From Pseudoblastomonas marina (GTDB lineage Bacteria > Pseudomonadota > Alphaproteobacteria > Sphingomonadales > Sphingomonadaceae): a stretch of 64,000 nucleotides of DNA. Numbering within the stretch: the stretch's first letter is position 1; every line of letters begins with the position of its first letter. Positions 25,689 through 34,942 of the stretch are shown here, piece by piece. The notes beneath the pieces are model-generated. The model did no database searches. It saw only the letters and a list, made by a program, of their open reading frames with translations, and was not told the origin of the DNA. The stretch lies in contig NZ_BMID01000001.1 of assembly GCF_014641655.1 (NCBI RefSeq), positions 1 through 64,000 of the forward strand, read 5' to 3'. A program made the translations under genes and the position numbers.

Positions 25689-27073
25689 GACGGTTGCTGC
25701 CCTCGAGCCTGCTCGGGCAGGTGCTGCTTTCGATCGCGCTCGCGCTGTTCGCGGCACAGGCGTTCAATGCCGTGCTGCTCTATCGCGGCATGATCGAACG
25801 GCAGCAGAACGCGTCGGCCAATGCGCTCGCCTTCCGCCTGCTCGCGCCCGAGCGGCGCGGCAGCGAGCTTGAGCTTCCCCCAGAATTGCGCGAGCCGCGG
25901 CGCGGCCCCGGAATGCGCGGGCGCGGATTGCGGCTCGAACGAAGCGAGAGCGATCCGGTGCGTGCTGCCGACGTCCGCCTACCGGCGATCGAAGCGCGTT
26001 TGCGCGACATTCTTCGCCTGCAGGGCTACGCCCCGGCGCAGATCGCGGTCGTGCGACGAGCGATCGACGACGATCCGCGCGCGCTGCGATTCTTCACGGC
26101 CCGCGCACGGCGGCAGGGCGAGGACATCCCCGATACGCTGGTGCTCGCCGCGGTCCGCAACGACGCCGCCGGCGACTGGCGCATTGCCCGGGTGGCCGAA
26201 GGGCCGCGCACCGGCCGCCGCGCAATCGGCGGGATCGTGTTTCAGACTTTGGTGCTCACGCTGGTCCTGTTCGGCGTGCTGTGGCTGGTGCTGCGCCGGA
26301 TCACCCGCCCGCTCGCCGCGCTCACCGCGCGCACGCGAAGCTTCGCTGCGGCGCCGCGCGAGGCCGAGCTGCTCGCCCCCTCGGGACCGGACGACGTGCG
26401 CGAGCTGATCGAGGCTCACAATGCTCTCGAAGCCCGGATTGTAGCCCTGCTCGACGAAAAGGACGTCATGCTGGGCGCGATCGGTCATGACCTCAAGACC
26501 CCGCTCGCCGCCCTGCGGGTGCGGATCGAGGGGGTCGAAGACAAGACCCGGCGGACGAAGATGGCGGCTGGCATAGCCGAACTTGATCGCATGCTCGACG
26601 ACATCCTTTCGCTCGCCCGGATCGGCCGCCCGCAGGACGAGCCGGAAATGCTCGATCTTGCCCCGCTCGCGACCGGCGTGGTGGAGGAATACGAGGATCG
26701 CGGTCGTCCCGTCACTTTGGTCGATGCAGACAAGGCGGTCGGCCGGTTCCGGGCCACCTGGGTCCGCCGCGCGCTGCGCAACCTGGTCGACAATGCACTG
26801 CGCTATGGTGGAGCGGCGCGTGTTTCGCTGCGCCGCGAAGGCGATAACGCGGTGTTGATCGTGAGCGATGACGGCCCGGGCATCCCCGCCGAACGGATTG
26901 CGGCGATGATGGAGCCGTTCCGGCGGGGCGAGAAATCGCGCAATCGCGCGACCGGCGGTTCGGGCCTCGGCCTGACCCTGTCGCGCGCGATCGCCGAACA
27001 GCATGGCGGCACGCTGTGCCTCGCCAATCGCGATGGCGGCGGCCTCGACGCCGTGCTGCGGCTTCCCTTGTAG
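25685..27073 (+). CDS. Sensor histidine kinase
   Basis: A 462-residue inner-membrane kinase partner of the preceding regulator. It has two membrane segments (about 8-27 and 186-206) around a periplasmic domain of about 155 residues rich in Arg and Glu, a HAMP domain (RITRPLAALTARTRSF), the phospho-acceptor His in IGHDLKTPLAALRVRIE, and an ATP-binding domain with N box LRNLVDNALRYG, VSDDGPGIP and GGSGLGLTLSRAI. The start is a GTG overlapping the regulator stop (GTGA); a GTG three codons earlier is also possible. Confidence 0.92.
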   Translation: MRRLLPSSLLGQVLLSIALALFAAQAFNAVLLYRGMIERQQNASANALAFRLLAPERRGSELELPPELREPRRGPGMRGRGLRLERSESDPVRAADVRLPAIEARLRDILRLQGYAPAQIAVVRRAIDDDPRALRFFTARARRQGEDIPDTLVLAAVRNDAAGDWRIARVAEGPRTGRRAIGGIVFQTLVLTLVLFGVLWLVLRRITRPLAALTARTRSFAAAPREAELLAPSGPDDVRELIEAHNALEARIVALLDEKDVMLGAIGHDLKTPLAALRVRIEGVEDKTRRTKMAAGIAELDRMLDDILSLARIGRPQDEPEMLDLAPLATGVVEEYEDRGRPVTLVDADKAVGRFRATWVRRALRNLVDNALRYGGAARVSLRREGDNAVLIVSDDGPGIPAERIAAMMEPFRRGEKSRNRATGGSGLGLTLSRAIAEQHGGTLCLANRDGGGLDAVLRLPL

Positions 27074-27102
27074 CCCGGTTCACCGTGCGAACGTCGTGGC
27101 GC

Positions 27103-28677
27103 TCAGCGCATCAACCCGCCGATCAGATTGCGCACGAACCGACCGGCCAGCGGGCCAGCGAGATCGGTCGCGATCGACCCGGCGGCGGAAGTCACGCCCG
27201 ACACGACCGGATTGGCGCGCGAGCGCTTGCCGAGGATCGTGCGGCCCATCTTCCCGGCGGCCGAGCTCGCGGCGGTTTTGGTCCCACGACTGAGCGCCTT
27301 TTCCCAGATGCTGGTCGACTTGCGTTCGCGCTTGCCGACTTCCTCGCGTCCCTTCTCGGCGACCTCCTCGGCGGTCTCGGCCGCGTCGATTGCCTTCTGC
27401 GCCAGCACTTCGGCGGCGCTCTCGCGGTCGACAGCCGAATCGTATTTCCCGGTATAGGGGCTGTCGACCTGCAACTGGCCCCGCTCGGCGACGAGCAGCG
27501 GGCCGAGCCGCGAGCGCGGCGGAACGACCTTCGTCCGCTGCACCACGCCGGGCGCGCCGTGTTCGTCGAGCGTCGAGACCAGCGCTTCGCCCGTCTTCAA
27601 ATCGGTGATCGCCTGTTCGACGTCGAGCTCGGGATTGATCCGGAAGGTCTCCGCCGCAGCTCTGATCGCGCGCTGGTCGCGCTTGGTGAAGGCACGCAGC
27701 GCATGCTGGACCCTGTTGCCGAGCTGGCCTGCGACCTCTTCCGGAATGTCGATCGGGTTCTGGGTCACGAAATACACCCCCACCCCCTTCGAGCGGACCA
27801 GCCGCACGACCTGCTCAACCTTGTCGAGCAGCGCCTTGGGTGCGTCGTCGAACAGCAAATGGGCCTCGTCGAAGAAGAACACCAGCTTCGGCTTTGCAGG
27901 ATCGCCGACCTCGGGCAGTGCCTCGAACAGTTCGGCGAGCAGCCACAGAAGGAAGGTCGCGTAGAGCTTGGGACTGCGCATCAATTTGTCGGCGGCGAGG
28001 ATGTTGACCAGCCCGCGCCCGTCGCCGTCGACGCGCATGAAATCGGCGATCTCGAAGGCCGGCTCGCCGAAAAACCTGTCCGCGCCCTGTCGCTCGAAGG
28101 CCAGCAATTGCCGCTGGATCGCACCGATGCTCTGGCTGGAGACGTTGCCGTATTCGAGCTTCAACGCCTTGGCATTCTCCCCCACCGCGACGAGCACGCT
28201 GCGCAAGTCGTCGAAATCGATTAGCAGCAGGGCGTTGTCGTCGGCCCACTGGAATGCGAGCGACAGCACGCCTTCTTGGGTGTCGTTGAGGTCGAGCAGT
28301 CGCGCGAGCAGCAGCGGGCCCATCTCGGACACCGTGGTGCGGATCGGGTGGCCCTGTTCGCCATAGAGGTCCCACAGCACCGCCGGATTGCCTTCATAGG
28401 CGAAATCCTCGACCCCCAATTCGGCGATCCGGCCCTCGATCTTGTCGGCATGCTTGAACGCGGCGCTGCCGGGCATCGCGATCCCGGCAAGGTCGCCCTT
28501 CACGTCGGCGGCGAAGACCGGCACGCCTTGGCGCGCGAACTGTTCAGCCATCGTCTGCAGCGTGACCGTTTTGCCCGTCCCGGTCGCGCCCGCGACCAGC
28601 CCATGGCGATTCGCCTGGTCGAGCCGGAGATATTGCGGCGTGCCGTCTGCCGCCTTGCCGAGAAAGATATCGCCCAC
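27103..28677 (-). CDS. HerA-like helicase/ATPase, DUF853 (YjgR) family
   Basis: The 524-residue product is a predicted P-loop ATPase of the HerA/FtsK-related DUF853 group. Walker A is GATGTGKTVT near residue 33, Walker B LVFFFDEAHLLFDDAP in the middle, and an arginine-rich C-terminal half ends in a Gly/Ala-rich hydrophobic tail. Its biological role is not established in this group. The start is taken as a GTG at 28677, where GGGAG lies seven bases upstream; a longer frame to 28734 has no better signal. It is tail to tail with the kinase gene and divergent from pabB. Confidence 0.85.
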   Translation of the reverse strand: MGDIFLGKAADGTPQYLRLDQANRHGLVAGATGTGKTVTLQTMAEQFARQGVPVFAADVKGDLAGIAMPGSAAFKHADKIEGRIAELGVEDFAYEGNPAVLWDLYGEQGHPIRTTVSEMGPLLLARLLDLNDTQEGVLSLAFQWADDNALLLIDFDDLRSVLVAVGENAKALKLEYGNVSSQSIGAIQRQLLAFERQGADRFFGEPAFEIADFMRVDGDGRGLVNILAADKLMRSPKLYATFLLWLLAELFEALPEVGDPAKPKLVFFFDEAHLLFDDAPKALLDKVEQVVRLVRSKGVGVYFVTQNPIDIPEEVAGQLGNRVQHALRAFTKRDQRAIRAAAETFRINPELDVEQAITDLKTGEALVSTLDEHGAPGVVQRTKVVPPRSRLGPLLVAERGQLQVDSPYTGKYDSAVDRESAAEVLAQKAIDAAETAEEVAEKGREEVGKRERKSTSIWEKALSRGTKTAASSAAGKMGRTILGKRSRANPVVSGVTSAAGSIATDLAGPLAGRFVRNLIGGLMR

Positions 28678-28763
28678 CTGCCACTCCCGTAATCGAGTTC
28701 GCTCCTGTCTGGCGGCACCGGATCGCTTTTGCAAAGCCCCAAATGCCCGCTAGGGCAGCCGCG

Positions 28764-30575
28764 ATGCCGAGCCCCTTCATCCTGCTGGACGACGCGCGCG
28801 AGCAAGGCGCGGCCCCGACGCGGCTCTATCGCGACCCCATCGAGCTGGTGGTGGCGCGCAATCGCGAGGAGGTCGCACCGGCGCTGGCGCGGCTCGAGGC
28901 GCTCCGCGCGCAGGGCCGGCACCTCGCCGGCTATATCGCCTACGAGGCGGGCTATGCGCTCGAAGATCGCCTCGCGCCGCTGCTCGAACCCCGCACCGGA
29001 GCCGGCCCGCTGGTCTGGTTCGGCGCGTTCGACGGTTACGAGAGTTTCGCACCCGGCACGCTCCCGCCCGGCTGGCCCGACGACAGGGCGCGGATCGGTC
29101 CGTTCGAGCCGGGCGTGTCGCAAGGGCGCTACCTTGCCGCCTTCGCCCGGTTGCAGGAGGCGATCCGGGCGGGTGATATCTACCAGGCGAACCTCACCTT
29201 CCCGCTCGTCGCGCGCATGCACGGCGATCCGCGTGCGCTCTATGCCGCGATCCGGGGGCGTGCCGCGGCGGGCTATGGCGGGGTGGTGTTCGACGGCAGT
29301 GACTGGCTGCTCAGCTTCTCGCCCGAACTGTTCTTCGCGCAGGATGGCAAGCGGGTGCGGGTCAAGCCGATGAAGGGCACCCGCCCGCGCGGACGCGACG
29401 CAGACGAAGATGCGGCACTGCGCAGGGAACTGGCCGGATCGGTCAAGGATCGCGCCGAGAACCTGATGATCGTCGACCTGTTGCGCAACGATCTGTCGCG
29501 CGTCTCGCGGCCGGGCAGCGTGCGGACCGATCGACTGTTCGCGGTCGAAAGCTATCCCAGCGTGCACCAGATGGTGAGCGAGGTTCGCGCCGACCTGCGA
29601 CCCGAAGCCGGGATCGCCGACATGCTGCGCGCGCTGTTTCCCTGCGGGTCGATCACGGGTGCGCCGAAGCTGCGCGCGATGGAGCTGATCGCCGAGGTCG
29701 AACGCGATGCGCGGGGCCCCTATTGCGGCGCGATCGGTCGGATCGACCCGCCGCAAAGTGGCGTTCGCGGCGAGAATGCGGCTGGCGAAGCGGCCTTCAA
29801 TGTGGCAATCCGGACCCTGCGCGTCGCACCCGGACTGAATGGGCGCGGGCACGCGATCATGGGTGTGGGATCGGCGGTGGTCGCCGATTCCGAGGGCCTC
29901 GCCGAATGGTGCGAGTGCCTGGTGAAGGGAGAATTCGTGCGTAGCAGCGCAGCGGCCAGCTTCGACCTCATCGAAACGATGCGCTTTTCTCCCGAAGAAG
30001 GCGTTCCACTGCTCGATTTCCACCTTGAACGGGTCGGCGGAAGCGCGCGGACCTTCGGTTTCGCCTTCGACCGCCACGAAGTGCGCAACGCGATCCAGGC
30101 CTTGAGCTTCGCCGCCGAGGCGCCGGCCAGGATGCGGCTGCTGGTCGCGCGATCGGGCCGCTTCTCGCTCGAGATGCGGGCGCTCCCCGACCCGGCAGAG
30201 CGCCCGCTGCGCTGCGCGGTGCTGCGCTTGCCGGTCGATCCCGGCGACTGGCGCCTGCGCCACAAGTCGACCGATCGCGGCTTCTACGAACAGGCGCGCG
30301 AGATCGCGCAGGAGGCGGGCGCGGACGACGCGATCTTCCTGCGCGACGACGGGCAGGTGACCGAAGGCACGATCTGGTCGGTGTTCGTCGAACGCGACGA
30401 TATGCTGATTACCCCGCCGCTCGCCGACGGGTTGCTGCCCGGCGTGCTTCGCCGCTCGCTGATCGAGCAGGGCCGCGCGGTCGAGGCACCGCTGACGCTC
30501 GATGACCTATCGGGCGGATTCCTGCTCGGCAATGCGGTGCGCGGGCTCGTCGCTGCCGAATTGATCGACCGATGA
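28764..30575 (+). CDS. pabB: Aminodeoxychorismate synthase component I fused to aminodeoxychorismate lyase
   Basis: The 603-residue protein makes p-aminobenzoate for folate from chorismate. Residues about 90-375 are the chorismate-binding PabB part (DIYQANLTFPL, VKPMKGTRPRG, FPCGSITGAPKLRAME, YCGAIG). Residues about 395-600 are a class IV PLP-dependent PabC-type lyase (FDLIETMRF, PLP Lys likely in LRHKSTDRGFY, then EGTIWSVF). One chain therefore performs two consecutive steps; the amidotransferase PabA is not in the window. The ATG at 28764 is chosen; one seven codons earlier is possible. It overlaps the next gene by four bases. Confidence 0.92.
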   Translation: MPSPFILLDDAREQGAAPTRLYRDPIELVVARNREEVAPALARLEALRAQGRHLAGYIAYEAGYALEDRLAPLLEPRTGAGPLVWFGAFDGYESFAPGTLPPGWPDDRARIGPFEPGVSQGRYLAAFARLQEAIRAGDIYQANLTFPLVARMHGDPRALYAAIRGRAAAGYGGVVFDGSDWLLSFSPELFFAQDGKRVRVKPMKGTRPRGRDADEDAALRRELAGSVKDRAENLMIVDLLRNDLSRVSRPGSVRTDRLFAVESYPSVHQMVSEVRADLRPEAGIADMLRALFPCGSITGAPKLRAMELIAEVERDARGPYCGAIGRIDPPQSGVRGENAAGEAAFNVAIRTLRVAPGLNGRGHAIMGVGSAVVADSEGLAEWCECLVKGEFVRSSAAASFDLIETMRFSPEEGVPLLDFHLERVGGSARTFGFAFDRHEVRNAIQALSFAAEAPARMRLLVARSGRFSLEMRALPDPAERPLRCAVLRLPVDPGDWRLRHKSTDRGFYEQAREIAQEAGADDAIFLRDDGQVTEGTIWSVFVERDDMLITPPLADGLLPGVLRRSLIEQGRAVEAPLTLDDLSGGFLLGNAVRGLVAAELIDR

Positions 30576-31216
30576 GCGCGCCCGACATCCTTTACGAGGA
30601 CGGCGAAGCGCTCGTTATCGACAAGCCCGCGGGCCTGTCGGTCGATCGCCCGCGTCGCGGCGGGTCGAGCCTCGAGGACCATCTCGACGCCCTCAAGCTA
30701 GGCTTCCAGCGCGCCCCGGTGCCGGTCCACCGGCTCGATACCGATACCAGCGGCTGCCTGCTGCTCGCGCGCAATCCCAAGGCATTGAAGCGCTTCGCTC
30801 GCGCGTTCGAGGAGCGGCAGGTCGAGAAGCTTTATCTCGGCGTGGTCGCGGGCGAGATCGAGGGCGAGGGAACGATCGAGCTTGCGCTGGCGAAGATCAG
30901 TTCGAAGCAGGGCGGCTGGCGGATGATCGCGGCGAAGAAGGGCAAGCCCTCGATCAGCCACTGGCGAGCGCTGCAGGTGGTCGGCGGCAACACGCTGGTC
31001 GAATTCCGCCCCGAGACCGGGCGCACCCACCAGCTACGCGTGCACGCTGTCGAAGGGCTCGGTGCGCCTCTGCTCGGCGACCCGGTCTACGGCAAGGGGC
31101 AGCAGACCATGCTGCACGCCGCCGGGCTCGTGCTCCACCGTGAGGGCAAGACCCCGATCGAGGCCAGCGCGCCGTTTCCCGCGCGCTTTGCGGAGCTGGG
31201 CTTTGTCGCCCCATGA
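30572..31216 (+). CDS. RNA pseudouridine synthase, RluA family
   Basis: A 214-residue enzyme that isomerises uridine to pseudouridine in rRNA or tRNA. The catalytic Asp is residue 56 in the family motif HRLDTDTSG. Other signatures are DKPAGLSV near the start, EKLYLGVVAG, and ETGRTHQLRVH. There is no S4 domain. The short length resembles the TruC/RluA branch; the target base cannot be read from sequence. Its start overlaps the pabB stop by four bases. Confidence 0.92.
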   Translation: MSAPDILYEDGEALVIDKPAGLSVDRPRRGGSSLEDHLDALKLGFQRAPVPVHRLDTDTSGCLLLARNPKALKRFARAFEERQVEKLYLGVVAGEIEGEGTIELALAKISSKQGGWRMIAAKKGKPSISHWRALQVVGGNTLVEFRPETGRTHQLRVHAVEGLGAPLLGDPVYGKGQQTMLHAAGLVLHREGKTPIEASAPFPARFAELGFVAP

Positions 31217-31640
31217 TGTTGCAGGCCGTGAAGAGGCGATAAGCCGCGCCCACGCCAGTGCCGAAGAAAGCTTCGTCGCCGGTTCGGGGCCCGGCGGGCA
31301 AAACGTCAACAAGGTAGCCACCGCGGTGCAATTGCGCGTCAACGCCTATGCGCTGCGCCTCCCGGTGCCGGTGTTCAAGCGACTCCAGAAGCTGGCCGGT
31401 AGCAAGTGGACCGATGCGGGTGAGATCCTGATCACGGCGCGGTCGCACCGTACGCAGGAGCGTAACCGCGCCGACGCGCGCGAGCGGCTGGAAGAGCTGC
31501 TGCGCGAGGCGTTTCACGAGCCCAAGAAGCGCAAGAAATCGCGCCTCAACCGAGTGGGCAAAGCCAAACGGCTCGACAAGAAGAAGCAGCGCGGCGCGAT
31601 CAAGGCCAAGCGCGGCGCAGTGAAACCGGGCGACTATTAG
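31203..31640 (+). CDS. arfB: Ribosome-rescue peptidyl-tRNA hydrolase ArfB
   Basis: ArfB (YaeJ) enters stalled ribosomes without a stop codon and releases the nascent chain. The 145-residue product has the release-factor GGQ motif at 31-33 in FVAGSGPGGQNVNKV and a very basic C-terminal tail (KKRKKSRLNRVGKAKRLDKK) that inserts in the mRNA channel. No ATG lies in a suitable place; a TTG at 31203, with GGAG seven bases upstream and inside the end of the pseudouridine-synthase gene, is the likely start. Confidence 0.9.
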   Translation: MSPHDVAGREEAISRAHASAEESFVAGSGPGGQNVNKVATAVQLRVNAYALRLPVPVFKRLQKLAGSKWTDAGEILITARSHRTQERNRADARERLEELLREAFHEPKKRKKSRLNRVGKAKRLDKKKQRGAIKAKRGAVKPGDY

Positions 31641-32488
31641 AGCGCTGCTTCGGCCTTCACCACTTGGCGACCATCGGCGGCGAAGACGCCGAGCGTGAGG
31701 TCTTCGCCCTCGCGTTTCATCGCCAGCAGCAGCTTGTCGCCCGCGATTGCGGGCGAGACCGCGCGGAAAGCGAAGCGGGTGACCGCGTTCGGTCCGAGCT
31801 CCTGCGCCGCGAGGTCGAGCAGCAGCGTTGCCATCAGCGGCCCGTGGACCACGAGGCCGCGATAACGCTCGACACCGCGCGCATAGGGCGCGTCGTAGTG
31901 AATGCGGTGCGTGTTGAAGGTCAGCGCCGAATAGCGGAACAGCAGCGGCGGCCTCGGCGTGAGCTCGCGCACCACGTCCCATACGCTGCCGTCGAAGCCG
32001 CCACCGTCGCCCTCGGGGGGGACCAGCGGCGCATCGGGCGCGGCGGCCTCGCGATAGACGAGGTGCTGTTTCTCGCGCACCGCTGCGGCGCCGTTGGCTG
32101 CTGTTTCATGCGCGACGGTGACGAAAGCGAGCTTGCCGCTGCGCCCTTCTTTCTCGGCAATGCTGTCAATGCTGCTGACCCGCTCGATCGCGTCACCGGG
32201 GGCGAGCGGCGCGAGGAATTCGACCTCGCTCGAGGCCCACATGCGGCGCGGCAGCGGGATCGGGGGGAAGAAGCTGTCCTCGCTTTCGTCGCGCTGCGGA
32301 TGACCGTCGGCGCCGAGCATCGCGGTCGGCGCGTCGGGCGTGCAGAGGCACCAGTGGATGCCTTGCGGCAGCGTGCCGTCGGCGGGGGCGGCACGGTCGA
32401 AAGTCGCGAGCCAGCGCGCGGCGAGCGCCGGGTCGAGCGTGTCGGTCCGCCGCTCCTCGCGGCCGATCCAGGCCGACCAGTCGCTCAA
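31637..32488 (-). CDS. MaoC/HTD2-like hydratase of acyl-CoA metabolism
   Basis: The 283-residue protein resembles double-hotdog hydratases of the mesaconyl-C4-CoA hydratase/HTD2 type: an N-terminal FAS1-like half (about 1-140) and a C-terminal MaoC-like half with FRYSALTFNTHRIHYDAPYA, where the His-x-Ile-His-Tyr-Asp pattern is the expected active site. It would add or remove water on an enoyl-CoA. The start is a TTG at 32488 overlapping the thiolase stop (TTGA). It is the last gene of a leftward catabolic operon, and its stop overlaps that of arfB from the other strand. Confidence 0.8.
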   Translation of the reverse strand: MSDWSAWIGREERRTDTLDPALAARWLATFDRAAPADGTLPQGIHWCLCTPDAPTAMLGADGHPQRDESEDSFFPPIPLPRRMWASSEVEFLAPLAPGDAIERVSSIDSIAEKEGRSGKLAFVTVAHETAANGAAAVREKQHLVYREAAAPDAPLVPPEGDGGGFDGSVWDVVRELTPRPPLLFRYSALTFNTHRIHYDAPYARGVERYRGLVVHGPLMATLLLDLAAQELGPNAVTRFAFRAVSPAIAGDKLLLAMKREGEDLTLGVFAADGRQVVKAEAAL

Positions 32489-33708
32489 GCCGCGCGCTCG
32501 AAGATCGCGGCGATGCCCTGACCGCCGCCGATGCACATCGTCTCGAGCCCGAAGCGCGCGTCGCGGCGCTGCATTTCGTGCGCCATGTCGGCGAGGATGC
32601 GCAGCCCGGTCGCGCCGATGGGATGGCCGAGCGAGATGCCCGAGCCGTTGACGTTGAGCATGTCGCGGCGGCTGTCATCCTCGCTCCAGCCCCAGCCCTT
32701 GAGCACGGCGAGCACCTGCGGCGCAAAGGCCTCGTTCAATTCGACGAGGTCGAGATCGTTCCAGCTCCGGCCCGAGCGCGCGAACAGTTTTTCGACCGCG
32801 GGGACCGGGCCGATCCCCATGCGCGACGGGTCGCAGCCGGCTGCGGCCCAGCTATCGAACCACAATAGCGGGGCGAGGCCCAATTCCTCGAGCTTGTCCT
32901 CGGCGACGACGAGGCAGGCGGCGGCGGCATCGTTCTGCTGGCTGGCATTGCCCGCAGTGACGATGGCGTCGGGGTTCGTACGTCCCTCGATCGCGCGCAA
33001 TCCGCCCATGCTTTCCATGCTCGCATCAGGGCGGATACCCTCGTCCTTCCCAAAGCGGACCGGGTCCTTGCGGCGCTGCGGGACTTCGAGCGGGACGATG
33101 TAATCGTCGAACTTGCCTTCGTCCCACGCGGCGGCAGCGCGCCGGTGCGAGCGCACCGCGAATTCATCCGATGCCTCGCGCGAAATATTGTAATCCTTCG
33201 CGAGATTTTCGGCGGTCTCGATCATCCCGGAGATCACGCCGAACCGCTCCTGCGGCTGGCTCATCAGGCGGCCGCGCGTCAGCCGGTCGTGCAGCGTGAC
33301 GTTGCCCGCCTTCACGCCCTGGCGGATGTCGGTGGTGTAGTGCTCGACATTGGACATGCTCTCGCACCCGCCCGCGACCACGCAGTCGGCGGCGCCGGTC
33401 TGCACCATCATGGCCGCGTTGACGACCGCCTGCAGGCCCGAGCCGCAGCGGCGGTCGAGCTGGTAGCCGGGGACCTCGATCGGCAGGCCGGCGGCGAGCC
33501 ACGCCCAGCGGCCGATCGCGGGTGCCTCCGCGCTGCCATAGCCTTGGCTGAACACGACATCGTCGACGCGCTCCGGATCGACCCCGCTACGCTCGACCAG
33601 CGCTTTCAGGATCGCCGCGCCCAGGTCGCCCGCGGTGAGCGGGGCGAGGGTGCCGAGGAACTTGCCTACGGGCGTGCGGAGGGGCGAGCAGATGGCGACG
33701 CGTCTCAT
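32485..33708 (-). CDS. Acetyl-CoA acyltransferase (thiolase)
   Basis: The 407-residue thiolase cleaves 3-ketoacyl-CoA with CoA or runs in reverse. The nucleophilic Cys is residue 88 in LDRRCGSGLQAV; the remaining catalytic loops are NEAFAPQ, GHPIGATG and CIGGGQG. It overlaps the upstream CoA-transferase gene and the downstream hydratase gene by four bases each, so the three are translationally coupled. Context (dehydrogenase, CoA transferase, hydratase, SDR) points to a degradative role. The chain length preferred is unknown. Confidence 0.94.
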   Translation of the reverse strand: MRRVAICSPLRTPVGKFLGTLAPLTAGDLGAAILKALVERSGVDPERVDDVVFSQGYGSAEAPAIGRWAWLAAGLPIEVPGYQLDRRCGSGLQAVVNAAMMVQTGAADCVVAGGCESMSNVEHYTTDIRQGVKAGNVTLHDRLTRGRLMSQPQERFGVISGMIETAENLAKDYNISREASDEFAVRSHRRAAAAWDEGKFDDYIVPLEVPQRRKDPVRFGKDEGIRPDASMESMGGLRAIEGRTNPDAIVTAGNASQQNDAAAACLVVAEDKLEELGLAPLLWFDSWAAAGCDPSRMGIGPVPAVEKLFARSGRSWNDLDLVELNEAFAPQVLAVLKGWGWSEDDSRRDMLNVNGSGISLGHPIGATGLRILADMAHEMQRRDARFGLETMCIGGGQGIAAIFERAA

Positions 33709-34937
33709 ATTCTGTCCTTGTCACTGGTGCCGACCGTGCCGGCATCGATCAATTTTGCGATAGCACCGCCCGGCAGTCCGAGCACGTCGGCGAGCACCTG
33801 TTCGGTGTCCTCACCGAGATAGGGCGCGGGCTCGGGCGCGCCGCGATCCTGCGCGGGCAGGTTGGCGAAGGCCCCGGGCGAGGGATAGGAAAAGCCGCTC
33901 GGATTGTCGGTCGGCGGGCCGAAGAATGGGTTGTCGGTGACGAGCTGCGGGTCGCTCGCCGCCTCGTGCATGGTGCGATAGCGTTCGAAGGTCGCACCGG
34001 CCGCGGTGAGCCTGCGCTCCCACTCGGGCCAGTCGTGGCGCCCTATCCTGTCCTGCAGCAGGGCGAACAATTCGTGGCGGTGAACGTAACGCTCGTGGTC
34101 GCCGGCTGCGAAGCTGACGCCGTGCTTCGTCTCGATCGCGGCGATATCGCCGGAGATATCGAAGGCGGAAACGAGCGCGCGCCACTGCTTGTCGGTCAGC
34201 GCGGCTACCATGAAGCGGGTGCCGTCGCGGCTCGTGAAATCGCGCCCGAACGCTCCCCAAATCGCATTGCCGAGCCGCTCGCGATTTCCCCCGCGATAGA
34301 GCATTTCCGCCATCGCGCCCGAATTGGCGACGGTGCCGATCGCGACGTCGCCCAAGGGCACGCGCACCTCGCCACCTTCGCCGGTCGCGTCGCGGTGACG
34401 CAGCGCGGCGAGCAGCGCGAAGGCGGTGTAGGCGCCGGTGATGAAATCCCACGCCGGCAGCAACTGGTTGACCGGCGGGGCGCTGTCCTGGTCCCAGTCT
34501 TCCGGCCCAGTCATCAGTGGATAGCCCGACGCGGCGTTGACGGTGAAATCCATCGCCTGTCGCCCGTCGTGCCAGCCCATGATCCGGGCGGTGATCATGT
34601 CGCGGCGCCTTGCCTCGATCGCGGCGTGAGAAAGGAAGCTCTGTTCGGGGAAATTGGTGATCAACTGGCCGGTTTTCGCCGCCAGTTCGACCAGCAATTC
34701 CCGCCCCTCGCCCGAGCGCAGGTCGAGCGCGACGCTCTTTTTGGCGCGGTTCAAATTCTCCCAGCTGAGCGAGCGGCCTTCGGTCGTGCGCATGTAGCGA
34801 TCGTAGTCGAGCCCGCCGCCGACCTGGTCGACGCGGATGACCTCGGCTCCCATCTGCGCGCAATAGAGCCCCGCCGTGGGCGAGGCGACGAAGCTCGAGG
34901 CTTCGATGATGGTAAGGCCGTCCAGCAGCCTATACAT
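33705..34937 (-). CDS. Family III CoA transferase (CaiB/BaiF)
   Basis: The 410-residue protein begins MYRLLDGLTIIEASSFVASP, the standard N-terminus of CaiB/BaiF CoA transferases, which move CoA between carboxylic acids through an enzyme-bound aspartyl intermediate. It would activate the acid substrate of the pathway without ATP. The likely catalytic Asp lies in the LLPAWDFITGAYTAF segment. A palindromic REP-like unit lies directly in front of the ATG and overlaps the place where a ribosome site should be, which may affect translation. Confidence 0.92.
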   Translation of the reverse strand: MYRLLDGLTIIEASSFVASPTAGLYCAQMGAEVIRVDQVGGGLDYDRYMRTTEGRSLSWENLNRAKKSVALDLRSGEGRELLVELAAKTGQLITNFPEQSFLSHAAIEARRRDMITARIMGWHDGRQAMDFTVNAASGYPLMTGPEDWDQDSAPPVNQLLPAWDFITGAYTAFALLAALRHRDATGEGGEVRVPLGDVAIGTVANSGAMAEMLYRGGNRERLGNAIWGAFGRDFTSRDGTRFMVAALTDKQWRALVSAFDISGDIAAIETKHGVSFAAGDHERYVHRHELFALLQDRIGRHDWPEWERRLTAAGATFERYRTMHEAASDPQLVTDNPFFGPPTDNPSGFSYPSPGAFANLPAQDRGAPEPAPYLGEDTEQVLADVLGLPGGAIAKLIDAGTVGTSDKDRI

Positions 34938-34942
34938 TCGCC

